A stretch of 64,000 nt of DNA from Enterococcus raffinosus (GTDB taxonomy: Bacteria > Bacillota > Bacilli > Lactobacillales > Enterococcaceae), in the NCBI RefSeq assembly GCF_001886185.1, contig NZ_JXLA01000003.1, forward strand, positions 62,001 to 126,000, given 5' to 3'. Shown here piece after piece: positions 1-8,237 of this stretch. The translations under genes were made by a program, and so were the position numbers. Every line of letters starts with the position of its first letter. Position 1 is the first letter of the stretch. A model generated the notes under the pieces. It saw nothing but the letters and a program-made list of their open reading frames with translations. It made no database searches and had not been told where the DNA came from.

Positions 1-40
1 CCAAGGCGCCAAGCGTCATGCCTTTTTCTGCTTTGGACAT
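1..40 (-). CDS. 5' end of an unidentified protein, cut by the window edge
   Basis: Only the first 13 codons are inside the window, reading MSKAEKGMTLGAL from an ATG at 40-38. An AGGAGT-type ribosome binding site lies at 46-53, at good spacing, so this is a credible start. The fragment is too short to assign. A polar start followed by a small hydrophobic stretch would fit a transporter, but that is a guess. The long AT-rich upstream region contains a cre-like site, which suggests catabolite control. Confidence 0.5.
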   Translation of the reverse strand, partial: MSKAEKGMTLGAL

Positions 41-379
41 TGAAACCACTCCTATTCAATTTTGTCTCGGGATTTTTTGTCCTCTGATTTTCATGTTCAA
101 TTAGTTATTAATTGAGCATGAATCCTTTAGAAACAAGCAAACCCTAAATGTAACTCTACAATGAAAAAACACGAAGCGCAAGAAACAGCATTGTCGAAAT
201 TTTCAGATAATTCTTTACTTAGACCGCTTTCTTCGATTAGAAAAATGCCACATTCTAAATGATAAAATAACTATAATTTGAAGTGTCACTAAGAAAAAAT
301 CAATTTTGTTTTTTTATCTCCTGTGAGCGTCTTAAAAAAAGCTTGTTATATCAAAGCTTATTTATAATTATTAAAAAAC

Positions 380-394
380 AGAAAGCGCTTGCCT
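380..394 (-). promoter_or_regulatory. Candidate CcpA cre site
   Basis: On the minus strand this reads AGGCAAGCGCTTTCT, one mismatch from the degenerate cre consensus WTGNAANCGNWNNCW. It lies about 340 bases upstream of the gene starting at 40. The motif is short and degenerate, so it could arise by chance. Confidence 0.4.
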
Positions 395-444
395 TTCCTT
401 TCACTGCTTTATTTAAAATTAAAAAAGTACAGGCCATTTACTAA

Positions 445-474
445 TAAAAAAGAGGAAGAATCCCCTCTTATTTT
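445..474. terminator. Possible hairpin terminator
   Basis: AAGAGG (450-455) pairs with CCTCTT (464-469) across an 8-base loop. A-rich and T-rich flanks give a U-tract in either direction. It may be a second stop for the ABC transporter operon. The stem is short. Confidence 0.35.
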
Positions 475-632
475 CTAAGCACTAAATAATATGAAAAAAT
501 GATTGAAATAATTTTATCGTTTTGCCATCATTTATCCATCAATAATCAATCAAAAAAAGCAAATATTTTAATCCGATTGATTACATTTTTACACATTTAT
601 ACAGCGAACTTAACTTTTATTCTTTCATTGAA

Positions 633-668
633 GACAAAAAAAGAAAGAACCTCTGTTAAGATTCTTTC
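633..668 (-). terminator. Intrinsic terminator of the ABC transporter operon
   Basis: On the minus strand GAAAGAATCTT folds back on GAGGTTCTTTC, including G-U pairs, with an AACA loop. It is followed directly by seven T's. It lies just past the stop codon of the permease gene at 681. Confidence 0.8.
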
Positions 669-680
669 CTACTTTTTTCG

Positions 681-2276
681 TTAATCAGCCAGTTTTTTCC
701 AAAAATTGTTGCGATTGATCCACAGCCAGGCTCCGGACAAGATTCCTAACCATAGCATGACTCCGCCATTCAGAAAAACAGGATTCAGATTCATGACCAC
801 CGCAACAGCGTATAGCGTAACCAGTAAGACACCGATGATTATTGTGCCAAACATCCATAGCATCAAGCCATAATTTCCTACGCCTCTAGTGAAAAGCTGA
901 CTGACATTAGTCCAGGTAAGATTCATCAATCGATAATCCCGGCTGAAAAAATGTAAAGACAATAGATAAGTCCCCCACAAGATCCCTGCTACAAAAGAAA
1001 GCAGTAAGAAAAGAGGAAATCGCAGCACAAGTGCCATAATCAAGCCAACACCGCCAGAAATACACATCTGAATCTTACAGCCTACCCAAAATTTTTGTCG
1101 CAGGTATTTTTCCAACGATAACGGCAATGACTGGATAAAGGCAAAGTTTTCACGATCCAGCGAAATCAGATTGCTGACAAAAGAGGTCTGGTTGATAGTG
1201 ATCCCCGCGAAAACGATCCCGCATACGAAGAATACACCCATGAACTTTATTCCCAACTCCTGCAAGCTGATGGGATTGGTCGTCACCATCGTTCCGATCA
1301 TTACGATCGGCATAATCAAAGAGGACGTCAGCACCTGCATAATCAGGTTAGGATTTTTTAGCAGCTGATGGTTGTAGCTGGCTAACTGCCTCTTCAACGA
1401 TTGATTGACTTTTCGTTTACGTTTTGTTGCCACGGTACGCGAGCCTTCATCGCTGAATTGCTCATACAAACTAGGAACCACGAAAAATCTCAAGGCCAAC
1501 AGCAATAGGCCAGTCAGAATTAGCAAGCCTGCCAAAGTCAGCAGACCTTTCGCCGTTAGCATTCCATGCATAACATGATAAAACGGCATAAAGAGCGCAA
1601 AGGGGTGGCGGTCAGGAACACCCGCCGAGTGATCCACCATATTTTGCGAAAAATTCACGGCAAGGATACCTCCGACAGAAACCACCATTGAGAAACCCAG
1701 CATCAAACTGGTAAACAATTTTTTATGCTGACGAAATAGCTTCGTCTTCGTCATCCCAAAGACGATCAAACTACACAAACTGAATAGTAAAATGAAAAAG
1801 ATTAAAAACAGTACTATCGCGCCAATTACCGCAAGGATTATCGGATAGCCGCTTTTAAAGGCTGTAAGAAAAAATAAAATCAATAACGGTAATAGAAAGG
1901 GAACAATCGTCATCCCCACCGCTAAGAATTTTGCGATAAATACTTCCCCCTGCTTAATCGGCAGTGACAAATAATCCTGCAGGTCTTTACTTTCGAAAAA
2001 GACATTGAAAATAGCAGAGAGGGACTGAGAAAAACCGATCAGCGCGAAGAGTATCATATAGTACGTAAAAAAGCCGGGTAATTTGGCGAAATCGATCATC
2101 ACCATCGTAATCCCGTAGATCGCTAGAAAAATGACCCCCGACATTAAGTATTGCTGAGCGATACTGCGAATGACCTTTTTGCCCTTATATCCTTTTTTCC
2201 GAATTTGATTGGTGGATGAAGGATTAACATAGAGCATGTTCACCGCGATTAGTCGCTTGATGATCCCACTATTCAT
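681..2276 (-). CDS. ABC-2 type exporter permease
   Basis: Membrane component of an ABC exporter, 531 residues from the chosen start, with about a dozen hydrophobic segments in two blocks separated by a basic stretch near residues 285-300. It shows no substrate-binding features. The ATG at 2276 is preferred because GAGGAGG lies six bases upstream; the longer frame begins with a TTG that overlaps this ribosome binding site. The start lies inside the end of the ATPase gene, so the two are translationally coupled. The substrate cannot be read from sequence. Similar permeases occur in Firmicutes in two-gene ABC operons of unknown cargo. The family call is sound; the role is inferred. Confidence 0.8.
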   Translation of the reverse strand: MNSGIIKRLIAVNMLYVNPSSTNQIRKKGYKGKKVIRSIAQQYLMSGVIFLAIYGITMVMIDFAKLPGFFTYYMILFALIGFSQSLSAIFNVFFESKDLQDYLSLPIKQGEVFIAKFLAVGMTIVPFLLPLLILFFLTAFKSGYPIILAVIGAIVLFLIFFILLFSLCSLIVFGMTKTKLFRQHKKLFTSLMLGFSMVVSVGGILAVNFSQNMVDHSAGVPDRHPFALFMPFYHVMHGMLTAKGLLTLAGLLILTGLLLLALRFFVVPSLYEQFSDEGSRTVATKRKRKVNQSLKRQLASYNHQLLKNPNLIMQVLTSSLIMPIVMIGTMVTTNPISLQELGIKFMGVFFVCGIVFAGITINQTSFVSNLISLDRENFAFIQSLPLSLEKYLRQKFWVGCKIQMCISGGVGLIMALVLRFPLFLLLSFVAGILWGTYLLSLHFFSRDYRLMNLTWTNVSQLFTRGVGNYGLMLWMFGTIIIGVLLVTLYAVAVVMNLNPVFLNGGVMLWLGILSGAWLWINRNNFWKKLAD

Positions 2277-3027
2277 GAGCATCCTCCTCAATTTCAGAAA
2301 TCAACTCGCCATTTGCTTGTCTCCCAGCCATCTTAAGGTAGACACTTTCCAGTGATTCATTTGGATAATCTTCCAGCAGAGCCTCCACAGAGCCGTTATA
2401 AATCAGCTCGCCCTTTTTCAAAATCGCTAATTCGTCACACAGCTGTTGCGCAGTATCTAAAACATGGGTAGAAAAAATTACAGTATTGCCCTTTTCTGCA
2501 TGACGCTTGATCATTTCCTTCAAGTCAAATGCTGCCTGCGGATCTAATCCCTGCAAGGGCTCGTCTAAAATCCAAATATCCGGGTCCGGTAATAGGGCAC
2601 CAATAATGATCGTCTTTTGACGCATCCCATGAGAAAAGCTTTCCAGTGTTTCATCCTCATGACCGACTAAATCAAATAATTCAATCAGCTCTTGACGACG
2701 ATGCTCCTGCCCCTTCAATTCATAGGCCGCTGAGATCAGGTCCCAGTATTCATTGGCAGTCAATTGTAAAAACATATCCGGTGAATCGGGAACATAGGCA
2801 ATTTTTTTCTTGATCGCCAACCGATCTTCCTTTAAATTCTTCCCATCAAACAAAATTTCTCCACTCGTAGGTTCAATAATGCTAACTAAGCTTTTGATCG
2901 TGGTAGATTTCCCCGCACCATTATGTCCTAAAAAGCCAAAGATTTCTCCAGCCTTTATTGTTAAACTTAAATTATCCAAGGCCTTTTTTTGACCATAGAC
3001 TTTCGTTACACCTGTCAATTCAATCAT
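2269..3027 (-). CDS. ABC transporter ATP-binding protein
   Basis: Cytoplasmic ATPase of 252 residues partnering the downstream permease. Visible motifs in order are Walker A GHNGAGKST near residue 35, a signature-like SHGMRQKT, Walker B WILDEPLQGLD near 155 and the switch histidine in STH. The signature has SHGMR where LSGGQ is canonical, as is common in ABC-2 exporters. The ATG at 3027 follows a GGAGGG ribosome binding site. The stop overlaps the permease start by eight bases, marking a two-gene operon. Substrate unknown. Confidence 0.92.
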   Translation of the reverse strand: MIELTGVTKVYGQKKALDNLSLTIKAGEIFGFLGHNGAGKSTTIKSLVSIIEPTSGEILFDGKNLKEDRLAIKKKIAYVPDSPDMFLQLTANEYWDLISAAYELKGQEHRRQELIELFDLVGHEDETLESFSHGMRQKTIIIGALLPDPDIWILDEPLQGLDPQAAFDLKEMIKRHAEKGNTVIFSTHVLDTAQQLCDELAILKKGELIYNGSVEALLEDYPNESLESVYLKMAGRQANGELISEIEEDAHE

Positions 3028-3091
3028 CTTTTATCGCCCTCCTTACCAATCACTATACGGAAAAAGCTTCTCCATGACAATAAACTCCAAG

Positions 3092-3113
3092 AAAAAAACA
3101 CTCATTCGAGTGT
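3092..3113 (-). terminator. Intrinsic terminator
   Basis: ACACTC and GAGTGT form a six-pair stem with an ATTC loop, followed on the minus strand by seven T's. It sits immediately after the stop of the GyrI-like gene (3115). Confidence 0.8.
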
Positions 3114-3114
3114 C

Positions 3115-3582
3115 CTAGGCCTTCAGGGGAACCCAAATTTCGATCACCGAATTTTTTTGATTCCACTGAAATTTTTCATCATATTTTTCAAAGTGCAGAA
3201 AATCCACTTGCTCCAAAGATAGACCCAGCTTCGGGATAAGCTCCCGATAAAGGGTCTCGTAAGTCGCGTAAATATGCTTCATCGCACCCTGATGCTCCAC
3301 CACCAAATAGGTACAGGTCGGAATCTCCTTCGACAGAAAATTTACCGGTACAGTCTCTGGCTGAGGAATGCCACAAAAATAATAGAACTGACCCTCTCGC
3401 CGTGTCATAAAAGCATACTTCGTCCATATCCCTTTTTGACCAAGCCGATTTCTTTTCAGCTGTTGATTAAAATACGGCCAAAACGATAGGCAGCGTTCCA
3501 GATTTTGACTCTTTTTTTCCGTCAGCGTTTGTTCTAAACCAATGACTGAAAAAGTTGGCAGTTCTTTGATTGTATACTTCAT
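3115..3582 (-). CDS. GyrI-like small-molecule-binding protein
   Basis: A 155-residue protein resembling the stand-alone GyrI-like/AraC effector-binding fold. There is no helix-turn-helix. Family features are the opening YTIKELPTFSVIGLE strand, a central FCGIP segment and the closing IEIWVPLKA strand. I chose the ATG at 3582, which follows GGAG by six bases; a TTG twelve bases earlier overlaps that site. The gene is monocistronic, with its own terminator. A 32-base tandem duplication upstream contains two copies of a possible promoter. The ligand is unknown. Such proteins bind hydrophobic cations or act as antirepressors in some bacteria; here that is only inference. Confidence 0.7.
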   Translation of the reverse strand: MKYTIKELPTFSVIGLEQTLTEKKSQNLERCLSFWPYFNQQLKRNRLGQKGIWTKYAFMTRREGQFYYFCGIPQPETVPVNFLSKEIPTCTYLVVEHQGAMKHIYATYETLYRELIPKLGLSLEQVDFLHFEKYDEKFQWNQKNSVIEIWVPLKA

Positions 3583-3639
3583 TCCACTCTCCAATTATCC
3601 ACTAAGTATTTTCCTTTAGTCTACCTGAAAGAACTTAGA

Positions 3640-3703
3640 AATGATATCAGAGAAGGGATTGCAATCAAACTAATGATATCAGAGAAGGGATTGCAATCAA
3701 ACT
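3640..3703. repeat. Perfect 32-bp tandem duplication
   Basis: Two identical 32-base units, 3640-3671 and 3672-3703, lie head to tail. On the minus strand each carries TTGATT, a 16-base spacer and TATCAT, which resembles a sigma-A promoter facing the GyrI-like gene about 60 bases away. The second copy could simply be a replication slip. Confidence 0.9.
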
Positions 3704-3733
3704 TTCGAATAAAACATAGCAAATTAGAGGCCA

Positions 3734-3940
3734 TTAGCTCGCTTGTTTCAAATCATGATCAGATTTTGCATCTACATCGTCCAGCTGCATTTTAATAGCG
3801 GTCGCTAGGATTTGTTCTTTGCGTTGTGCTTCAAGTTCGTTGATGCGTGCCCAATAAGTCGCATTTGCTTTTGCTTTCTGTTGATTTCTAACACCAGTAA
3901 GCACCCCAACAATCAGGATCAATAGAATAAGAATCATCAT
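3734..3940 (-). CDS. Small single-pass membrane protein, unknown
   Basis: A 68-residue protein with one N-terminal transmembrane segment (about residues 2-17) and a charged soluble tail, WARINELEAQRKEQILATAI, predicted to be helical. The ATG at 3940 follows AGGAGG by eight bases; an earlier GTG overlaps that ribosome binding site. I do not recognise a family. Its ends are bounded by the 32-bp repeat on one side and about 150 gene-free bases on the other, so it probably has its own promoter. Confidence 0.65.
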   Translation of the reverse strand: MMILILLILIVGVLTGVRNQQKAKANATYWARINELEAQRKEQILATAIKMQLDDVDAKSDHDLKQAS

Positions 3941-4054
3941 ATTTAGCACCTCCTATGCCCTTATTCTAGTCCCTTTTCAGAAAACCAATTAGGACATATG
4001 TCACATTTGGAAAAGAAAATTTCTTCCTGCAAAAAATTATCTTGATGCTACGTT

Positions 4055-4090
4055 AAAAAGCTGCCTAACTATCACGCTAGGCAGCTTTTT
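4055..4090. terminator. Bidirectional intrinsic terminator
   Basis: AAAAAGCTGCCTA pairs with TAGGCAGCTTTTT over a ten-base loop. On the minus strand it ends the decarboxylase operon (stop at 4092). Confidence 0.85.
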
Positions 4091-4091
4091 C

Positions 4092-4478
4092 TTATTCGTA
4101 TAATGGGGCTTTTGCTAAGGGATGCTCTTCAAGCCACAGCAGAAGCTCCGCCGCAAGCTCTTCCGTCATTGAAAATGAGGCGTCGATCTGTTCTTTTGAG
4201 ATATGATCCACATGAACGCCCGCCGTAATGACGCAATTTCCTAGAAGCTTTGCCTGAATTTTCTTTATCAAGATATCTGCTAACACGTCATCTTTATGAA
4301 ACCGACCATCATGGCTGGGAAAGCGTTGAACCTGTAGATCACCTGCTGAAAAAGTAGTCACTGTCCCAATATGCGGTGTGTCTCCGCCATAAAGACACAG
4401 CAGCAGGTCGTTTCCGATCCATTCGGCCTTTAACGAGAGTTCATAGCCGACTTTTTTAATGGAAAATGTTTTAGTCAT
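4092..4478 (-). CDS. lpdD: LpdD-like prenylated-flavin chaperone of a UbiD decarboxylase
   Basis: A 128-residue protein, third gene of a UbiD/UbiX operon. Length, position and the GGDTPHIGTV and TAGVHVDHI segments fit the LpdD family, which accompanies gallate decarboxylase in lactic acid bacteria and is thought to help place prenylated FMN in the apo-enzyme. The ATG at 4478 lies inside the end of the UbiX gene and follows GGTGG, so translation is coupled. Operon order is UbiD, UbiX, LpdD, ending at a strong terminator. The assignment rests on context and remembered family features rather than on catalytic motifs. Confidence 0.75.
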   Translation of the reverse strand: MTKTFSIKKVGYELSLKAEWIGNDLLLCLYGGDTPHIGTVTTFSAGDLQVQRFPSHDGRFHKDDVLADILIKKIQAKLLGNCVITAGVHVDHISKEQIDASFSMTEELAAELLLWLEEHPLAKAPLYE

Positions 4479-5040
4479 TGTCTTTCCACCGCCCGGAGAC
4501 ATGGTTCTCGATTCCTAAAGCATCCATCAGCTTCATGGACTGATGCGCCACGATGTCTTCTATTGTTTTCGGCTGACTGTAAAAGGCTGGGATCGGCGGG
4601 ATGATTTGAACCCCTAGTCGCGCCAATTTGGTTAAATTTTCTAAATGAATCGCATTCAGCGGCGTTTCTCGGGGAACCAAAATCAGCTTTCGCTGCTCCT
4701 TCAAGGAGACATCGGCCGCTCGCGAGATTAAGCTGTCGCCAAAGCCCATGGATATGCCTGCGACGGTTTTCATACTCGCCGGGACGATTACCATGCCATC
4801 CGTTAAAAATGAACCGCTGGCGACTGCCGCGCCTAAATCGCGATTGCTGTAATGATAATCCAGCATTCCCTCCAGCTCCTTCAGACTCACCTCGGATTCT
4901 AGCTTCAAATTCTGCTTCGCCCAGTCACTGATAATTCCATGGGTCTCGATCGTCGAATCGGCCTTTAATCTTTTGATCAAGTCAATCGCGTAAATGATTC
5001 CAGAGGCTCCGCTGACGCCAATCACGATTCGTTTTTTCAT
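4471..5040 (-). CDS. lpdB: UbiX-family flavin prenyltransferase
   Basis: Makes prenylated FMN from FMN and dimethylallyl phosphate, the cofactor of UbiD decarboxylases. The 189-residue protein shows the family landmarks: N-terminal GVSGASGIIYA, the central VIVPASMKTVAGI with GFGDSLISRAADV, and LVPRETPLNAIHLENL followed by GVQIIPPIPAFY. The ATG at 5040 follows AGGTGAG. The upstream UbiD gene stops ten bases earlier, and the LpdD-like gene overlaps this gene's end. In Lactobacillus plantarum the same trio encodes gallate decarboxylase. Confidence 0.9.
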   Translation of the reverse strand: MKKRIVIGVSGASGIIYAIDLIKRLKADSTIETHGIISDWAKQNLKLESEVSLKELEGMLDYHYSNRDLGAAVASGSFLTDGMVIVPASMKTVAGISMGFGDSLISRAADVSLKEQRKLILVPRETPLNAIHLENLTKLARLGVQIIPPIPAFYSQPKTIEDIVAHQSMKLMDALGIENHVSGRWKDND

Positions 5041-5049
5041 TCGTCTCAC

Positions 5050-6522
5050 CTACTTCAAATATTTTTCCCAATCTGGTACTTCTTTAAATTCTGCTCGAAT
5101 GAAATCATCCTTTAAATCAAAAGGAACTGTTCCATCTAAAATTGTTTTACTGCTCATGCCGCGGAAACGAATCGATTTTGGATCGTATTCTGGACGCTCG
5201 GAAGGGTCTAACGGGTGATTGCGCATTCCAGGCAGCACGAGAATATCCTGATCTCCCTGGAAGCGAGTATTCAGGGTCCACATCACATCATTCATATCAA
5301 AAATATCAACATCGTCATCCACTAGAATAACGGTTTTTAATTCTTTAAAAGCAGATAACGCCAAAATCGCCGCTTGGCGTTGAATCCCCTCATCCGCTTC
5401 GCTTTCCTTGTGAATCTGCAGGATCGACATTAGTTTCCCGCCGCCAGCTGGTGGATTATAGACATTGGTTACTTTTCCGGGAATCGCTTTGTCCACTAGA
5501 TCCAAGATGCTGGCTTCTGTCGGAATGCCCGCCATCGAGACATGTTCTTCTGAAGGGCCGATCGTTGTCTGCATGATTGGTCGATCTTTCCGATGGGTGA
5601 TGGCTTTGACTTTGACTACATTGACCGCTGGATTGGCGTCGCCGTTGTAGCCGGGAAATTCAGGCATTGCTTTGCCTGTGTTGGTGTTGATATCTTCTTG
5701 AATCGTTTCATGGGGCAAAATTTCTGCTTCAATAATAAACTCAGAGCGCGCGATTCCGACTTCATCCACCGCAACGCCATCGACTAATTGTACTGGCTCT
5801 TGACGTAGAGCCCCCGCTACCCACAGCTCATTGTAGCCTAAGGGAGTGGTTGGCGGCTCAAAGGTGGTGCCGATAGAAATCGCCGGATCCAACCCGATAT
5901 TGATGGTAATCGGCATTGGTTTGTTTAACGCTTCATATTGTTTCTGAAAGTGCCCGATATGGCGTCCGCCAGGCATAATGTACATGCCGATGGTGTCTTC
6001 GTCTTCCAGAACCATCCGGTGAATAGTGACATCGCTCATGGTTTTTTCTGGGTCTGAACCAAAAACCACGCCCATTGTAATATAAGGTCCCGCATCATAC
6101 TCCGTATTAGTCGGTGCCGCTAAAATTTTGCGAATATCAAAGCCTTCATCTGTCGCTAAATGGATCACTTCCTGCGCCGGCGCGTCTGTTTTAGCAACCT
6201 TCACTGGTTTCACGGGATTTTGAACAGAGTCCTTTAACAAGCGTCCTAAGTGCTTTGGATCATGGTGTAAAATTTTCCCTACACGGTCACGACTAGCAAT
6301 GATTCCGATCAATACCCGCGTATCAGGAAATCCTTTGACACAATTAAACATCATCGCTGGTCCTTCTTTTGTTGGCCGCTTGACTGTCCCTCCTGCACCG
6401 ATGTACCGATAAACGCCAGATAATTCCGCATGGGGATCAACCTCCACGTTCGTTTCGTGGTATTCCCCCGGCATTTCCTGCAGCTCCGCTAAAACTTTTC
6501 GTAAATCATAAGGTGTCGACAT
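5050..6522 (-). CDS. lpdC: UbiD-family decarboxylase, gallate decarboxylase-like
   Basis: Prenylated-FMN-dependent (de)carboxylase of 490 residues, the expected length for LpdC. Typical segments are GVYRYIGAGGTV near residue 36, SDVTIHRMVLED, MPGGRHIGHF, INIGLDPAISIG, the ARSEFIIEAEI stretch carrying family catalytic acids, SMAGIPTEASIL and YNPPAGGGKL. From memory, the whole protein follows LpdC of Lactobacillus plantarum closely, down to a C-terminal DWxKYLK. Predicted role: non-oxidative decarboxylation of gallate or protocatechuate to pyrogallol or catechol. The ATG follows AGGAGG. The 87-base leader holds nested inverted repeats suited to the upstream LysR regulator. No tannase or gallate permease gene is in the window. 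Confidence 0.88.
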   Translation of the reverse strand: MSTPYDLRKVLAELQEMPGEYHETNVEVDPHAELSGVYRYIGAGGTVKRPTKEGPAMMFNCVKGFPDTRVLIGIIASRDRVGKILHHDPKHLGRLLKDSVQNPVKPVKVAKTDAPAQEVIHLATDEGFDIRKILAAPTNTEYDAGPYITMGVVFGSDPEKTMSDVTIHRMVLEDEDTIGMYIMPGGRHIGHFQKQYEALNKPMPITINIGLDPAISIGTTFEPPTTPLGYNELWVAGALRQEPVQLVDGVAVDEVGIARSEFIIEAEILPHETIQEDINTNTGKAMPEFPGYNGDANPAVNVVKVKAITHRKDRPIMQTTIGPSEEHVSMAGIPTEASILDLVDKAIPGKVTNVYNPPAGGGKLMSILQIHKESEADEGIQRQAAILALSAFKELKTVILVDDDVDIFDMNDVMWTLNTRFQGDQDILVLPGMRNHPLDPSERPEYDPKSIRFRGMSSKTILDGTVPFDLKDDFIRAEFKEVPDWEKYLK

Positions 6523-6534
6523 AAAAAAGCCTCC

Positions 6535-6590
6535 TTGTATTGTTGGTCTTCTGATAAGTAAATTTTAGGCTTATCGTTAACCCAATACAA
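6535..6590 (-). promoter_or_regulatory. Nested inverted repeats upstream of the UbiD gene
   Basis: The outer arms TTGTATTG (6535-6542) and CAATACAA (6583-6590) enclose the inner arms GATAAG (6553-6558) and CTTATC (6570-6575). The inner pair is a plausible LysR-type operator. In the transcript, one outer arm abuts the AGGAGG ribosome binding site, so the structure could also affect translation. Confidence 0.55.
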
Positions 6591-6608
6591 TTCAGCTTTT
6601 CGTCCATT

Positions 6609-7490
6609 CTATTCCAATTTGGAATGATAAGAGTGTAAAAAATTAAAAAACGCTTTGGAGGCTTGCGCGTCTGTCTCTTCAGATAAACAAAAATACAAAT
6701 AACTCTCTTTAGTGGGAAGGATTTCGCGGACCACTAATTCCTCTGATAAGGAATCACCTAAAGATTTTTCCATCATTAGTGAAATTCCCAATCCCTCCTC
6801 AATCATTCGCAAAATCAAATCGATGCGCGTTCCTTGGTAAGTAATCCGTGGATCGAAGCCCGCTTCACGACAAAGCTGCTCCACCGAATAATACGAATTC
6901 TGCGCCTGACCCAATAGTAGAAAATTTTCCTTTGCCAACGCAGCCAGATTGATGGGGGCTTGGTCAACTAACGGATGATCTTTCGACAGGACCGCTACGA
7001 AATGGTCTTTTTCAGTAGGAATAGCATTTTTCTCAACGATTTGACTCATCGAACGGAAAAAATAAACTGTATTCTTCTCGATCTCAAACGCTCCCAGTGC
7101 CATCTCTTCTGATTCCTTTAAATTCAAGTGCACCTCAGGATGCTGCTTCAAAAAAGTGGCTAAGCGATCAAACCCTAGATAATTAGGCATCGTAGGGATC
7201 GTATGAACCGTCAATACCCGCTCTTTTTTCTCCCGATAATCGCTCAGCGTATCTGCTAACGCCTGATAATCCTCAACGATTCTTCTGATCGCCGGCAGCA
7301 ATAGCTGGCCCTCTTCCGTTAATTGAATCTGGCGATTTTTGCGGTCGAATAAAGGCACCTGCAGCTCCCTTTCCAACGCGTTGATTTTTTTCGAGACATT
7401 CCCCTGTGTCATGTAGTTTCGTTCCGCCGTTTCCGTATAATTCAACGTTTCCGTCAAATCAAGGAACAGCCTTAGCTTCTGCTGATCCAT
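6609..7490 (-). CDS. LysR-family transcriptional regulator
   Basis: A 293-residue regulator with an N-terminal winged helix-turn-helix (QQKLRLFLDLTETLNYTETA, then NVSKKINALERELQVPLFDR) and a C-terminal substrate-binding-like effector domain. The ATG at 7490 has AGGAGT upstream; the longer frame starts at a GTG without a site. It is transcribed in the same direction as the decarboxylase genes and ends 86 bases before them, an arrangement less usual than divergent. The inverted repeats in that gap are the likely target. The inducer is probably an aromatic acid, by inference from the neighbours. Confidence 0.85.
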   Translation of the reverse strand: MDQQKLRLFLDLTETLNYTETAERNYMTQGNVSKKINALERELQVPLFDRKNRQIQLTEEGQLLLPAIRRIVEDYQALADTLSDYREKKERVLTVHTIPTMPNYLGFDRLATFLKQHPEVHLNLKESEEMALGAFEIEKNTVYFFRSMSQIVEKNAIPTEKDHFVAVLSKDHPLVDQAPINLAALAKENFLLLGQAQNSYYSVEQLCREAGFDPRITYQGTRIDLILRMIEEGLGISLMMEKSLGDSLSEELVVREILPTKESYLYFCLSEETDAQASKAFFNFLHSYHSKLE

Positions 7491-7543
7491 TTTTTCACTC
7501 CTATTCCACTTAGGAATATTATAAAGCACCGCGGCTTTATTCT

Positions 7544-8116
7544 CTATCCATTATTTCGTTTAATCAAAGCCTTTTCCATCAGCTTGTGATAATAAGGGCG
7601 CATTTCTTTCTCGGTCACCGCTTGATCAAGATCGGCAACCTCGATCCACTTCACCGCACTGTTCTCATCCGCCTTCACCTGCAGGTCCTGATTTTCTGAA
7701 GCCATGAACAAATAGGTTGTGTTGATGTGATGATGGGCTTTGATAAATTGTCCCTTTTTATAGTGAGCATTCACCGGCAAAATATCAAAAGCAAAAAGAC
7801 CATCATAAATCAGTTGGTACTCCTTAATGCCAGTTTCTTCCTCTAGCTCTTTCTGGGCAACGGTTAAAAGCTCCTCACACCCATCCGCGTGTCCGCCGGT
7901 CCAAGAATAAGACTGATAGATATTATGGTAAACCATCAGCACTTTGTCATAAGTAGGATTGACAACCCACGCCGAAGAAGAAAAGTGATACTCCTGATTC
8001 TCTCTTGTCAATAAATTGTCTTGAAATTGAAGCTTGTCTAAAAACAGCTTTTTATCTGCCGCCTCCTGTTCTGTATATGGTTTATAGGCGGTAATCGCAT
8101 CAATAATTCTCTTCAT
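7544..8116 (-). CDS. Nudix hydrolase
   Basis: A 190-residue protein with a Nudix box near residues 75-97: GHADGCEELL, then KELEEETGI. It fits GX5EX7REUXEEXGU except that lysine replaces the usual arginine. The N-terminal region (EQEAADKKLFLDKL) and the HHHINTTYLF strand resemble Firmicute Nudix proteins annotated only as hydrolases. Substrate unknown; nucleoside diphosphate derivatives are typical. The stop codon lies 53 bases upstream of the LysR start, so the gene may be read through into that operon. Confidence 0.85.
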   Translation of the reverse strand: MKRIIDAITAYKPYTEQEAADKKLFLDKLQFQDNLLTRENQEYHFSSSAWVVNPTYDKVLMVYHNIYQSYSWTGGHADGCEELLTVAQKELEEETGIKEYQLIYDGLFAFDILPVNAHYKKGQFIKAHHHINTTYLFMASENQDLQVKADENSAVKWIEVADLDQAVTEKEMRPYYHKLMEKALIKRNNG

Positions 8117-8189
8117 CTAAAGACCTCTTTTTCTAATCTTCTCTAAATCCTGTCATCACAAGTTGATTATAGCAAATCTGTTCTACCAC

Positions 8190-8224
8190 GAAAAAAAAGA
8201 CTTGGCTCACTGACCCAAATCTTT
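8190..8224 (-). terminator. Intrinsic terminator of the two-component operon
   Basis: On the minus strand AAAGATTTGG pairs with CCAAGTCTTT (one G-U pair) around a nine-base loop, followed by a run of T's. It lies just after the response regulator stop at 8238. Confidence 0.8.
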
Positions 8225-8237
8225 CTGCGCGATTTCT

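Larger units (their letters stand above)
41..632. other. AT-rich intergenic region
   Basis: About 590 bases without a convincing gene. It holds the leader of the minus-strand gene at the left edge, a cre-like site (380-394), an inverted AAGCTT pair (339-344 and 354-359) and one hairpin (445-474). A 61-codon frame at 499-684 has no ribosome binding site and was not accepted. Confidence 0.5.

Noticed and set aside
499..684. 61-codon open frame on the plus strand
   Set aside because: No ribosome binding site, and it runs through the terminator of the ABC operon; composition is plain AT-rich intergenic.
3640..3703. Start of a CRISPR array
   Set aside because: Only two adjoining copies with no spacer between them and no cas genes; it is a tandem duplication.
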